Positions 46,331 to 58,379 of a DNA stretch of 64,000 nucleotides are shown here, one piece after another. Below the pieces are notes generated by a model, which was not told the origin of the DNA, did no database searches, and saw only the letters and a program-made list of their open reading frames with translations. This DNA is from Limonium bicolor. Lineage: Eukaryota > Streptophyta > Magnoliopsida > Caryophyllales > Plumbaginaceae. The stretch's first letter is position 1. The number at the start of each line of letters is the position of its first letter. The stretch spans positions 88,067,627 to 88,131,626 of the forward strand of contig CM041780.1 in assembly GCA_023374045.1 (NCBI GenBank). Reading direction: 5' to 3'. Both the position numbers and the translations under genes were made by a program.

Positions 46331-49189
46331 GATTGGGCCAAATTTTGGAGTTTTGGGCCACGGGTTTGGAAAAGACGATCAAAGTTAAAATGGAAAAGAA
46401 GATTGATGATAAGAAAAATTAGAGAGACAATTTGAATTTCCATTGGATAGAAAACTTTACAGGGATGAAGTTGATGACTAAGTACTTTTTTATTTATCAA
46501 GCTGGATGTACAATTTTTTTATCTTAATAAAGGGATGGTTTGGAAAGTCTTATATTAGAAAGGGTTGTTCTCACCGTCCGGACTCTACGGCCCGTTTGAG
46601 TGAGACAAACCCTTGATCCTAAAAGCTTTTCTAGAGTGGGCCTTTGAGGCCCACTAAAAGGGGTCAACCTAATGGGCTATCTATGGCCACCTGTCCTAGC
46701 CTGGTTTGGCTAGTTATGGGCTAGGTCTGAATTAAGCTAGATTTGGGCCCAAGTTTAGGCAGGCCCAAACAGATCAAGCCCATACGGTTTCACCAGTAAC
46801 AAAACATCATCAACAAAGTGTAGTCGTATACTTCAACAGCCATGCAAACAAAGCACATGAATTTCAAAAGCCACCCAATAAATAATGTATATACAGAACT
46901 GAGTCTAGAGGGGTATCAAAGCAGCATGTATGTGAGAGTGGATTTCAGAATAACCAAAAAAAAACAAATCAGGTTTAATTAATCCTAGAAGTCTAAATAA
47001 GACAGATGACAAAGTCAGCCCTACTGTGTGGGTTGCTAATTGGTTATTATTCTCACTCTCTTTTTTTTTCGATGACCAAACAACGGTTAACAGTAGGAAA
47101 GAACATCAAAAGATGAATATACAGAGGAGGAAAACTATACATGGAATACAGGTGAGAGCTGGTATGTAAAGTTAATTAACCTACTAAAACAGACTTGGAC
47201 AGATTTGCCGTATCAAAAGAAAAATCTAACACCAACCGTGGATCCTAAATGTGGGGTTTCTAATTCATTGTTACTTTCTCCTATTACCTATCTTTCAATG
47301 ACCACACAAAGGCTTCCCAGCAAAAGGATTAATCTAAAAAAAAACAAGTATACAGCAGGCAAACGACATATATAAAACTGAAATGAATTCTAAAATGAAT
47401 AACTGATTAGAACACCATTTAATCTAGGCCAACCAGATCTGAATGAGCATGCTCGCATGGATTCCATTTTTGACAGCAAAGAAGATGTGGTATAGGTTCC
47501 TTTCCAGAAAACAAATCCCACCAGAAACAGACATGGATTTCAGCATACAAACAGACATCAACCAACACACTTTGGTAAGTTCTCAGTTCAGAAGAGAGTA
47601 CCAGGGAATGGAGATACGAACTCCCTGCAAAACAGTGAACGTAAGACTGAAATAGAAGCAGAACAAGCAACAAATGGAGGTTAATTCACACAGCTCTGAA
47701 CAAAGTTCTGTTTGGGCACAAAGGAAGGTTTAGAGATACAACTTCCCTTTCGTAATATCAATCTCGAGCGATGGATCTGCTTTTGACACATCAGTATACT
47801 TAAACAAAACAAACTCGTGGGATCAGTAAACAACGAGAAACTAAGAGCAGCGGGGTTGAATGATGAATCCAAATATGACGGAAAGAAGCAGATAAACACT
47901 ATTCCGTGAGCACTTCCCATCCGTACTCCAGCTACAGAAAGTAAGATCCAAGGATCTTGCAAGGACAGGAAGACAATGCACAGCTAGTGGACACCTCAGT
48001 TGGCTTGCATAATCGGGAAGGTAAAGGAATTAGCCAAAGCGGGATTATCAACCTGAGAACATGGGCCAACTTCCAGACCAAGCATAATACCAGAAACATT
48101 TTGAAATCTAACCCGAGATACACACGAGTCGTCAGGTTTGTACGGGTATGGGATAAAAGAAATGAAACAGAAGTAAAGTGGAACTAAATACCCGAAAGAA
48201 TGATAGAACATCATCCTGAGCCTAGTTCAGTGTATTGGTAAAACAGATTTTAAACCAGGCCGTAATATCAACGCGCAAGTAGCATATCGACAGGGAAAAA
48301 AAACGGGGTATAGACGCAAGGACTCAAATTCTTTCGCCAACGAAACGAGATAGCGTTAAAGTGTAGTAGAAACGAGAATGTATATACTGAGTGGTTTGAT
48401 GCTCGTCTGTGATGGAGATACACAGTGAGAATCAAGGGTTTTCGAAAGTTAAGAGAGAATGATGAAATTAAACTGGATGAAAACGGGGATATGAGATAAA
48501 AAACTGAACATCGCAACCGACTCAGTTTTCGGGACCAAGGTCTCGAGAGAGTCGAGATTTCTCCAGCCATTACCGATTTCGGTTCCTTTGGCAAGAAGAA
48601 GTGGGGAGTTCAAGCGAAAAATGAAATCTACTTGAAAAAATAGAGAAGGGATGGAGAATGAGACGACGCAACTTACTCTGTCGATGATGGGGATGAATTC
48701 GGAATGGTGAGGGATTTCTGGTGTGGGTATAGTGATGGTGGTGGCGATTCGTGAATGCTTTCACGGTGATTTCGAGATGGGGAACGCAGGGAGTATGAAA
48801 TTGAAAGGATTTTGAGGTTTCCTGGCTTACAAATTTCACTTTGAGAGGAAGAAGAAATGAGCAGTCACTATGTTTCTGGGTTTTGTTTTTCTTCTTTCTC
48901 GGTATAGTAAGGGACGGGGAGACCAGACAAAACAGAAGAAGAATTTTGGGGATTGATGTCTACCGGGTTTCAAAAACGTGGGTGACTGTAGGGTTTTTAA
49001 GGTTGTTTTTATAATATGGGTGGACAGATGTCATTCTAGGGTTTTGTTTGAAACATGGGCTTTACTAATTGACTCTTATTTGGGGTAGCTGACATACATG
49101 GGCCTCATTTGGAGGCAAAGCTGGACTGGAATGAGACGGGCTGTGTTTGGGGTTGATTCCCGGCGCCAATCTCAAAAAAAATAGAGCAA

Positions 49190-49262
49190 TATGCTCACAT
49201 CCGGGTTCGAACCCGAGTTTCTCGCATCGTCCAAGCGTGTGCCTACCGTCTCTGCTGTTGTG
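49190..49262 (-). other. tRNA-like stretch 1 in the Tat/Ogre-like LTR
   Basis: The minus strand has GGGTTCGAACCCGG, a good Pol III B box, with GCAGAGACGGTAGGC about 40 nt upstream as a weak A box. No complete cloverleaf could be drawn. Confidence 0.4.
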
Positions 49263-49350
49263 GAATTCGGTGGTTATACAGGAGACACAGCTTTTAACCC
49301 ATAATGCGAGTTAGAAGAAACAAACAAACAACAGGAGAGCAGAACGCTTA

Positions 49351-49416
49351 AGCTAGGATTCGAACTCTAGACCAAAAGCATCCTCAAGGAGTACTCTAAC
49401 CAGTTGTGCCAAATCA
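49351..49416 (-). other. tRNA-like stretch 2 in the Tat/Ogre-like LTR
   Basis: Minus strand GGCACAACTGGTTAGAGTAC, then GAGTTCGAATCCTAGC, spaced as in a tRNA gene. It resembles the A and B boxes of a tRNA or SINE, but the 3' acceptor does not pair. Confidence 0.45.
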
Positions 49417-49907
49417 GAACTCAGTATACAAATGACAGAAATAGTACAAAAGCCCTAATTAGAACTAGATACTCTCTCTAAAATGCTAGCATATGTACAT
49501 AAAATAAAATGAAAGAAAATACCTTGCATAAAAAGAACGAAAATAGTGACGATAAAACAATGGAAACATAAAAAGGGGAATAATAAATAATAATAATAAT
49601 AAAAAAGTAATAATAATAGTAATAGAAAGTAGAGATCAATCAAGTAAATAAAATAATATAACGTAATAACAAAACCGTGAAATATTTTAAAACAAAAGCA
49701 ACAAAATAAGCATGCGAAATGAAGTCAGTTAAAAACAGATTTCAACAAAAAGCTCGTGCTCCTTTTCCATAGGAATGTGAGGTTTAAATGTCGGTAAAAA
49801 GAAATTCCTTTGGTCGAAAACGGGGACGACCGCCTTGTTTCTAGAAGCATGTTTATCTTTTTTTATTTTTTTCAATATGAGATGGGTGAGAATTTTTGGT
49901 GTCTACA

Positions 49908-52622
49908 ATTACCAATTTTTTTTCTAACACAGCAGACTAAGGTCATTAGTCCAATCCGGAGTCTGTAAACTCGGGATCCAGTGTTAGATACGAGAGCGGC
50001 ATTTAGAAAGGCCAATGCTCCGTATAAAAGTCTCGGATAATATATATATCTTATTATCCTAGTGCTACATCGTTTTTCTGACGATCCTTATATTTCATAT
50101 AAGATAGCACCATAGCCGCTAGTTCGTTTTATATATAGGTTCTTATATACGAACCAATACTGTTAACTCAACAACAGTAATTAATAAGCAGCTATAGATA
50201 TACAATTCATGCATATTAATTAACACATTCAGACAAACAATCTTATCACAGATCACACAGAAGTCTGAACTGAGGAAGCCCTTAGAGACATTCAGAGACA
50301 CATAACAACATACCGTTCACCCTGATTGTATTACGGTGGAGTATGAATCAGCAGGATCCTATGCTCCGTGTGTCGTCTCTAGCAGTCTAAACAATCCACA
50401 ACGCTACTGATTAGCACCCCGTATAACAACACAATTCTACGGTACCCCGTACCGTCATTAATACCTCCCGGTTAATCCCCCGTTATTAACTGTCAACGTT
50501 TGTCGGGTTTTCGGCTTAACTCGAGATTGGAAAAATGTTACATTACTGAAATACCCCTGAACATTAAACGCATAAAACCATAACGTGTTTTATAATTCGG
50601 ACATAAAATAACGTACAAAAATTAAATCTAGTATATATATATGTTCGAACGCGTGACGACGTTACACACTAATAAAGTCGCGTACTTAAATATGTACTAA
50701 TACGAAAACTACATGGGTGTAACGTTACGACATCGTAACGTTGTAATAAAAATGATAACGTCGCGTAACCTTGTAACAAATAAATAAATAAATATAACGT
50801 GGTATATTATATGATGTTACATATATAAATAAGCAAGTATAACTTAAAAAAAAGAAAGGAAAAGGAGCAAAGACGCTCCCGCTGAGGCTCGAACCCGAGA
50901 CCTCCCGTACCTTCGCCAAATGTTTAACCGGTTGAGCTATGCTCGAATTCAGTGATACATTCTCACGAATCAAAACTAGTAAACTCTGAGCTGCGCTAAC
51001 TTAATTAATAACCCATCTTCCTTTCCTTAGTATTGCAACAGATCGAACAAAAAAAACACACACAGACCATCAATTTTCCCTGGTCCTGTATGAGAACCTG
51101 GCGCGCACCATGGTGCACCAGAGCACGCTTTGTTTTGAAGTTCTGAGTCTCAGTCTCCAATGCTCTCCCTCTTCAGTGTAGTGCTGTCAACACCCCAAAC
51201 TTCCACAAGACTACTTTATCGAAACCAGCAGTATTCCCTGACCTTCTCTGTTGTAACCGCAAGTACATAAACTACTCTGACAAGTACACAACCCATGGCG
51301 TTTTTGATTTCAGTAAAAGCAGTCAATTGACAAGGTGTGTGTGTCAGAGTTATTCTTTTCCCAACCCCCACGCTGCCTTATGGGAATCAGCCAGCCTCTA
51401 TCACTATAACTGATCCAACTGGTGCGTGTCTCACGAAAGGGCCCTCTCTGTTGTGCCATACCTGGAGCAAAATAAATCAATTCCCTCTGATTTCCTCTCG
51501 CACGCAAGGTAAGAGCTGCTGCTCTGTGTTGTCCTCCTTCTTTCCTTTTCACTCCTGTTTCTCCTGAGCTCCTTCTTCCCTGATCAAAAACGTGACTCCT
51601 GCAGTATATCCAAGTCCCTACAACTGCTGTGTTTTCATGCAAAAAGAAAACTGGTTGAGAACCAGTACTCTGGTTCAAACACCAGCATCAGGTAAATACA
51701 ATTTCCCTGTTCTGTCTTTCTACCCTTATGTCGTGGTGACAGTAGAAACTTTCTTACCCATTCCTTCCTGGTTCCTGCTATGCAACAACCACACATGCAG
51801 CCGTCTAAGCCTCATTAGGACTATACGGGAGTGTAGCTGCTTATTACCTCATCTGAAGTAGAAACCAGAAGGTAACAACTTACAAAGAAATTTCAGTTCT
51901 TGCACCAACCCTTTATCTGTGTCATTTCTATTGTGCCGAAGATAACACCTGAGAAACCATTCCAGTGGAGTCGTGAGTGCAAGAGCCTGAGAGGTTATAT
52001 TGCGCCAAGAATCACCAGGAGGAACCCAATTCCAAAACACAGAAGGGAACCAAAGGTATTCGAATCACCCAACCTTCTGTACAGATTCTCTTAAACTCAT
52101 TGCTTTCTTGTATAACTATAATTTCAGAGAGCAACCTGACATGGTATCGACTTAATATCCATCTAAAGCTTTCTAATACCCTCAACTAAAGTAGGAAATT
52201 AATCTGGTAGTGGTTGGGAAAGTAAAGAAAAAGAAAAAAAAGGAAGAGAACACCAGAACAGCCTGATGTTGCAAGGTTCTGTCAACTTGATAACCTGTCA
52301 AAAATCTGTAACATGCTCCTCAGTATCCTTGCTGCCCTGAAATGGTTTTGAGTGCTAATACACTTACAATCATATGGATGTACCTGACTGAGAATGTACA
52401 CGTGAGAATGTAAGAGAAAAATAACCAGAAACAGATGGCTCCTCAAAAGAACAGGAAATAACGTATTAGTCTACACCTCCTGTTTCGGTACAATTTCAGT
52501 AACCAAACCATTTTGTTTCAGGTCTGTTTCGAGGTGTGAAAACCTGATAACACACTTAACTAGTTGGGTAACCAATTGAGGGTGAGCTTCAAAAAAAAAA
52601 ACAGCTTGGTGAATAACAGAAG
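49908..52622 (-). repeat. 5' LTR of element 3, continued, with unassigned interior
   Basis: After the ATTAC duplication the sequence resumes with a stretch (ataccgttcaccctg at 50311) like one found in the LTRs of elements 1 and 4, so it is still LTR. The part 51000-52600 is more GC-balanced and matches nothing I recognise; it may be LTR interior or another old insertion. No convincing coding region. Confidence 0.5.
50871..50946 (-). other. tRNA-like stretch in the 5' LTR of element 3
   Basis: Minus strand ATAGCTCAACCGGTTAAA (A-box-like), then CTCGGGTTCGAGCCTC (B-box-like) about 40 nt later. This is the most tRNA-like of the four stretches. Confidence 0.5.
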
Positions 52623-52938
52623 TGTAACACCCCAACTTAATCCAATTGTGGTCTCGCAACTTAACAACATATATACATACATGTCACAGCGGAATTCTTT
52701 ACAATCCAGGACCTTGCCACGGTCTGACTACAGAACATACCGAACGTTAGTACATAACAACCTTAACCAAATACATATTCTTCTTACAATCCTCTCACAA
52801 CCTATACATCTTACTAACTCAATTGCCATACGAGTGTACATGCACAACTCGTAGGTCACACTTAATCCTTAACACTTGTATCCTCTTCTTACTCTTGCGA
52901 CGGCCGCCTCCTGATGTACACCTGTGTAGTAAAAACAG

Positions 52939-52966
52939 CCCCCAAAGGGGGTCAGCACGAATGCTG
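52939..52966 (-). other. Tandem double hairpin in LTR of element 4
   Basis: CCCCC-aaa-GGGGG (52939-52951), then CAGCA-CGAA-TGCTG (52953-52966). The same layout is in element 2 (18243-18270) and element 1 (6683-6712). Confidence 0.6.
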
Positions 52967-53230
52967 GTATGATCCCCTCATGGCCCCCAAGCTAACGTGG
53001 CTACGACGACTAATTGTCGATAGCATGGAGGTTGATTAGATGCACAACATAATAGTAAATGCTGTAAACAACAATCCATATATGAACAATCAAAGTTCAC
53101 ACACAATGAACGACTTAAATGCGTTCCCTTAATTGGAGAGTTAGTTATTTAACTCCTTAAGTAATGTTCCCTCTTAACCTTAGTCCATCCTTATCTCACC
53201 TTAATCTTAGTCTTATCTTAACCTTAGGAA

Positions 53231-53387
53231 CAACCATCCTTTAATAAGGAGTGGATGTCGCTTATCTTAATCTTAATTATACAAACCATCCTTTAATAAG
53301 GAATGGTTGCAACTTATCTTAACCTTACCTTAGCCTTAATCTTAACTTAATCTCAATATACAAACCGTTCCTGGAAGGGAATGGTTG
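53231..53387 (-). repeat. Three tandem hairpin units in LTR of element 4
   Basis: Units around aaccatcctttaataagga, with imperfect stems AACCATCC/GGAATGGTT and AACCGTTCC/GGGAATGGTT. They start about 605 bases from the LTR end and recur in the 5' LTR at about 62990-63145. Confidence 0.7.
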
Positions 53388-54212
53388 TAGCTTAATTCGA
53401 ACCTGGGATTTAGGTGATCCCACCGCACCATCTTAATGCCACCTACTCTGGACGGGAGTCCAGCGCAGCTGAGCCAGCAACCGGCCCTAGGCTACAAGTC
53501 CGAAGACAAGTCCTTAATCAGAGGTCGAATCTGCTATAGATAACGACCCCCTTTCCTTAGCATGCATGACCGGAGATCGGTCCCGGGTTTCCTCACTCAA
53601 GTTCTAGTTAGTAGTAATCTCAAGACCATGTTCGTTGGTTAACCTCTTTCGGTTCATATCGTCCCATATTAGGGAGCGTTCCTTAGTCTCACTCATTTCC
53701 TTACTAAACGTTGGTTAGTAAGTTCTCACGGTATGTTGTGTTAGTTTTCAAACATCACACAACAATACAATAAATACAATATATTCCGGTTGCATGCTTT
53801 ATCTTGTTTAGTGAGCACACAAAAACAACTAGCACACAAGCCGAGGGACACCTCGTTAGCAAGCAGGTCACAAGAGAACTGTACCGTTCACCGTTGGTCG
53901 TTCGGCTGCTTACTCTCTTCCGGAGTCCAAACTCCCAAGTCCTAAAACATTCATTCAGTTTTAGGTTGTTAATCACTTAACTTAATATGACCTACTTAAC
54001 TTGTTTAACTTACTTAATTCCTTAATGATCCCCCACCTAACACCTCTTAAGTCTTACAACTTAATCTTACAAACTTAATCTTAAACTTTTAAGTTTATAC
54101 TTAACTTAACTTAATCCCTTAAGTTCTTAGGGTCCTATTCATTACCACCCTACCAAAGGTATACCTTATTACCTACTACCATCCTTAGAATTTAAAATTT
54201 CTTTTTTTTTAG

Positions 54213-54546
54213 GCCCGACCGAACTTCCGACCGACCTTACCTAAGGTCGGTCCATTCCAGAACATATTACCGCTTGAAAATTCTACCCCGACCGACCTTG
54301 CAAGTCCGGTCCCAAGGTCGGTCCATTCCCAAGAGTTTCCCCCGTGGGAAATTTAAGCCCGACCGAACTTGCCAAGTCCGGTCCCATGTTCGGTCGATTC
54401 CAGAGACTTAATTCCTTCACAAATTACAAGCCCGACCGAACTTGCAAGTCCGGTCCCCAAGTTCGGTCGGTTCCAGAAACTTTCTCCGGCAGTGTAAACT
54501 GAGCTCGACCGACCTTGCAGGTCCGGTCCCAAGGTCGGTCGGCTCC
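54213..54546 (-). repeat. Five tandem inverted-repeat units of about 72 bp in LTR of element 4
   Basis: Each unit has an arm GACCGAACTT or GACCGACCTT and the matching arm AAGTTCGGTC or AAGGTCGGTC about 12-16 nt later. The two arms change together between the AACTT and ACCTT types in several units. The start of the same array is at 63974 in the 5' LTR. This mirrors the TCCGAACTT array of element 2. Confidence 0.85.
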
Positions 54547-57097
54547 AGAACCTTGTTTCTAAATTCACTTTTCAACTCCAAACTTCTCCTCATATATCCT
54601 AATATGTTATAACCTCATTTGGGCACTTCAAGTACACCTTAAGCCCTCCTCTAAACACATTAAATCACTCACCAAGATCCACCTTAGTCATTATGCATTT
54701 TCCTTGTAACAATGCTAACACTTGTAACGTTCTCCTCTAGGTTCTAGGTGGTGGTTCACACCTAATGTAACCACTATGCCAAATGTTTTCCTCACCACTA
54801 TAACATCATCTCCCAAGCATCTTTCACCATCGAAAATTCTTTTATGCATTTACTTAAAGTTCCTTCACAAGCTTAAGCTTCCATCCACCAACACCTTATT
54901 TCCTTCCTAGTTGTTTACCAACATTTGCCTAAGTCCTAAATACTCAATTACATTCTCTTGATTCCTAAATCCTTCAAAGTAATGCCTAAGTCATTATAAC
55001 TCATTATAACACTTTACCTCACCCTTTTTCCTCAAGACAACTTCAAAAACTTCCTAGTATTTCCTTAGTCATTAAATTCCCTCAGAACATATTTAAATCA
55101 CCTTAATCATTACACCCTCTCCTTAAACTTATGCACAAGTCTTATATTCCTCATCTCATGATTCTGGTGTGTTCAAAAACACTCACCAATCCTCTAATTC
55201 CTCCTAGACATCTCTAGGTCATCTAAACCTCAAGAACTCTTTGGTTAACTAATCTCCACTCAAATTCCTCATAGTACTCCTAGAAAATCCTAGGTCATAT
55301 TAATTCACCACCATCACCTAACACTTATTTTTCTCTCAAATTTCGCCATAGCTTCTCTAGTATCTTATCATGCCCACACACATTATTTTTCCTCATTTAA
55401 CCATCTCACACACATCAAGTTCTTTCTCATCATATCTCATCACCAAACCAACTCATCACAAACAAACTCAATATTTTGCAATAATCTTAAATTGCATAGC
55501 ACTAAGGCTCTTAAATGACGTGGCTCTTAGGCCCTTAAATGACTTAAACACTGAATTTCCCACATATATAAGCTTTCAACCTGCAATACACTCATCAATC
55601 TCATAGTAGTTATAATGCTCTTAAAATCCACCTTAAACTATATTACTAACATTCAATTAGCTCCTTAATCACAAGTTCATAAGCTTGTTTAAGTTCTTTT
55701 TCCTTAGGTTATATAACCCAACACACAATGTAAGCTCTTAGCTACATTGGTACTTATCTAAACTCATTCCTTAATCTTAAACCACCATTAGGTAAGCATT
55801 TTACCTGCTTTCTCAACTTATCTTAATCTCCTCCTTAGACGTTCTTCTTGCATAGATCTCGGCCACCACTTAAATTCCCCTTGCCAATGTTCTAATCAAT
55901 TTCAATGACTCATATGAGTACCAAACAATGCACTAACCTCAAGGAATGAAAACCTAGGTAGAAATGTGTTCTAAGGCATTAAAAGTGGATGATTACCTTG
56001 AAGTCTCAAAGTAGACTTGGGCACTGAATGAAATAGACCTCCACTAGTCCTTGGGAATAAATCAAGCAGAACAAGGCATAAAACATAGCCATGAGAAGGA
56101 ATTTTTCGGCCATGTACAAGAAATGATGGAAACATGGTTTTTCTTACATTTTCTTTACCTTAAGAGAATGGAGAAGCTAATGAGCTCTTCAAACTTGATT
56201 TTCCTCCATCAATCGAGTTTTCTCTTGGCACCAAAATGGAGCTTTGAAGGATTTGAAAAGATAGAAAGATAGGTCTTGGCCTAACTAAGAGAAATATGTG
56301 TTTAGTTTTTTATTTGGAGCTAAAATGAGCAAGCTATGGACAAAGCAAGGTGAAGCAACAATGGAGGCTTCTCTTACGTGAATGGAGAAGAGAGGAAGTG
56401 AAGAAAACCGTGTGAAGAGGAGGAATGAAGAGAGAGAAGAAGAAAGGTAAGCTAATATAAGATATTTGCTTTAATAAAGCAAATAGTACTCTTTTTACTT
56501 ATCTCTTCTTTTCTTCCTTATTTGATAAAGTCTATGGTGACTCACCCTTAGAAAACCGGCCCCCTCATTATAACCAAGATATTTATGGTCTTGTTTGACC
56601 AACTAATTGACTTAAGTTGATTAAAACTTAAACTAGTCACTATTTGGCACTATTCACTAATCAGTGCACATATTTCTGAAATTTTTGATTTCCCACTGAT
56701 TTAGACCTCCTAATGTGATACTAATTAGTACACATGTTGATTAAAGAGTAATGATGGACATTTAGCCACTCAAAACTCAATTCTAAGACAATTTCTCAAA
56801 AATGTGCTTTAAGACTTCTTAAAGCACATTTTGTGTTTTAACTTGTTTTCAAGCTTGGTTTTCTTTGATAATTGATTTAAAATGACCATTAGAATATTAC
56901 TAAGGTCTTATCATGATATTTGGGTACTCACCCAAGTCTCTCCAAGCTTAGAGCACGTTTTTGCCCTGATTGCCCTTAAGGCACTTTCTTGTGTTTTCCT
57001 TGGTTTAAATTGTCTACCAATCTTTCTAAGGCATATTCTAGCCTTACTACATCATAGTTTGATGTTTGCTTAGCATTCTTAGGTTTGGGGTATTTCA

Positions 57098-57134
57098 ATC
57101 TACCCCCCTTAAAAGAACTTTGTCCCCAAAGTTC
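57098..57134 (-). promoter_or_regulatory. Polypurine tract and adjacent hairpin, element 4
   Basis: The plus strand atctaccccccttaaaag touches the 3' LTR. The hairpin GAACTTTG/CAAAGTTC with loop TCCC (57115-57134) differs from element 2 by a paired change (C-G to T-A). Confidence 0.88.
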
Positions 57135-57594
57135 CCATACACCTTATCTTATTAGGATACATATCTTATCTCATTCCTTAGATCATATAGATCATACTTA
57201 TGTATACTTAAACTCAATGGGTCATTAGGTCCGCCATATTCTTATACTCAAATATCACACAACATGCTTAAGCATGTATAACACTCAAAATTCTTTTTGT
57301 TTCTTTCGATGATTAAAACATTCACATAACTTCCAACGTATTCTCCCATGTCACCGGTCCGTAGACAATGGCTCATTCGTCCTCATCACCATGGGCCAGA
57401 ATACAAAACACCCTGCTCTCCCCATGTCACCGGTCCGAAGACAAAGGCTCGTGCGTCCTCGACTTCATGGGCGAGACTCAGTAAAAAGGTAATCCTTTTT
57501 ACGAGGTCATGTGAGGAATAATTCCTCTAATTAAAAATACAATCAACTCCAATTCCATTTTATCCTAAGGCCTCTATCCTTAGTGTGATTAAAT

Positions 57595-57740
57595 GTGACC
57601 ACTGGTAGGGAGTTTCAGGAATCATCCTACCCAGATGTGATCAGCATCAGTGTAGAATCATCCTTCCACTCCAATTTGTGTTCGGTTTCCCTTGATCCCT
57701 AGAAAATCAAGTTCCACCTCCCACATCATTTTCAAACATC
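57595..57740 (-). repeat. Conserved non-coding block shared with element 2
   Basis: The partner of 23085-23230, including gtgatcagcatcagtgt and the CTTGAT/ATCAAG pair. No open frame is shared. Confidence 0.65.
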
Positions 57741-58258
57741 CAAATAATTCACTCATGTCCAATTTTCTATCTTTTTAGTTCTTCTAATCATAATCAATAC
57801 ATCTCCAAAGTGTGGACTCAGTCCATCAAACATTCCCAATTCATCTCTTAGTACTTACCTCAGGGCTTAACTTCCTACTAAGTTCTATTACAGTCTCATA
57901 CCATTTCTCACCATCTTATATCTCATAGCATTACTATCTTCTTCCTCATGCTCATGTCAAATTGTATCTCATACTGTTATCTTATTTTTATCTCACACAT
58001 AGTCTCATATCGACTCATACCTCATATATTCCTTATTCCTTAAGTCTCCTTAATCCTTTTCCTTAATTCTCTTAACTTGTACTCACACCGGAGTTAACAA
58101 GACAGGTACTTAATATGTATGGCATTCACATCTTCTGTGTGCAATAACCATGATTTATCTCAAAATGTTTGTGTAAAACATATTCTCATATTCTTTTGTG
58201 TGCTATGCACACCGTAGTTTATGTACTAAGTACTCAAACATACGATAAGCGGTTTTCG

Positions 58259-58275
58259 CTCTACCCCCCTTAAAA
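58259..58275 (-). other. Second polypurine-tract-like motif, element 4
   Basis: The plus strand ctctaccccccttaaaa, 1.16 kb from the LTR-proximal tract, followed by attacgcccacgtaatca as in element 2. Confidence 0.6.
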
Positions 58276-58379
58276 TGGATTACGCCCACGTAATCAACAC
58301 CATCACATTCTTGAACATAAGTTCAAGATGTCTAATTCTCACCAAGCATTCTAGCTTCCACGTCATCTATCTTACTTAT

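Larger units (their letters stand above)
43380..49907 (-). mobile_element. Probable solo LTR of a Tat/Ogre-like element (6.5 kb)
   Basis: A 6528-bp insertion with TG..CA ends and a perfect TSD. On the minus strand it starts TGTAGACACCAAAAATT and ends TCACCCTCCACA; from memory such termini are common in Tat/Ogre LTRs, which reach this length. I found no second LTR copy, no primer site at an LTR junction and no coding domain, so one LTR is the best reading; a degenerate or LARD-type element is possible. Inside are tandem arrays at 44669-44813, 45291-45378 and 45392-46330, and two tRNA-like stretches. The long frames over the arrays are repeat artefacts. Sequence 46800-49100 is unassigned LTR interior without a credible gene. 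Confidence 0.6.
12898..52622 (-). mobile_element. Element 3: Tekay-type chromovirus with gag introns and an AlkB exon (outermost, with nested insertions)
   Basis: The coding region 35770-42401 lies between a 3' LTR end (35769) and a 5' LTR start (42402). Both LTRs are broken by later insertions: the solo LTR and element 2 on the left, the Tat/Ogre-like LTR and element 4 on the right. The outer limits of both LTRs lie outside the window, so I could not compare the LTRs or find a TSD. Gag is intact over four exons. AlkB and protease-RT each carry one premature TGA, and integrase carries frameshifts. Carrying the most nested insertions makes it the oldest element here. Confidence 0.7.
52623..57097 (-). 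repeat. 3' LTR of element 4 (4475 bp)
   Basis: TGTAACACCCCAACTTAATC to ggggtatttca, touching the polypurine tract. It holds the double hairpin CCCCC/GGGGG plus CAGCA/TGCTG (52939-52966), three hairpin units (53231-53387), CGAGG/CCTCG (53842-53855) and the GACCGA array (54213-54546). U3-like text from about 55000. Non-coding. Confidence 0.93.

Noticed and set aside
45273..46332. Open frames of 77-119 codons on both strands
   Set aside because: They lie over a tandem repeat; frames open on both strands come from the repeat period, with no domain or start context.
49150..49172. Primer site TTGGCGCCGGGAATC for the 43380-49907 insertion
   Set aside because: The match to a tRNA 3' end is partial and no LTR terminus adjoins it; the expected ccctccaca end is absent there.
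50871..50946. Functional tRNA gene
   Set aside because: B and A boxes are suggestive but no full acceptor stem or cloverleaf could be formed.
51104..51115. 12-bp palindrome GCACCATGGTGC
   Set aside because: Single occurrence with no counterpart in related LTRs; chance cannot be excluded.
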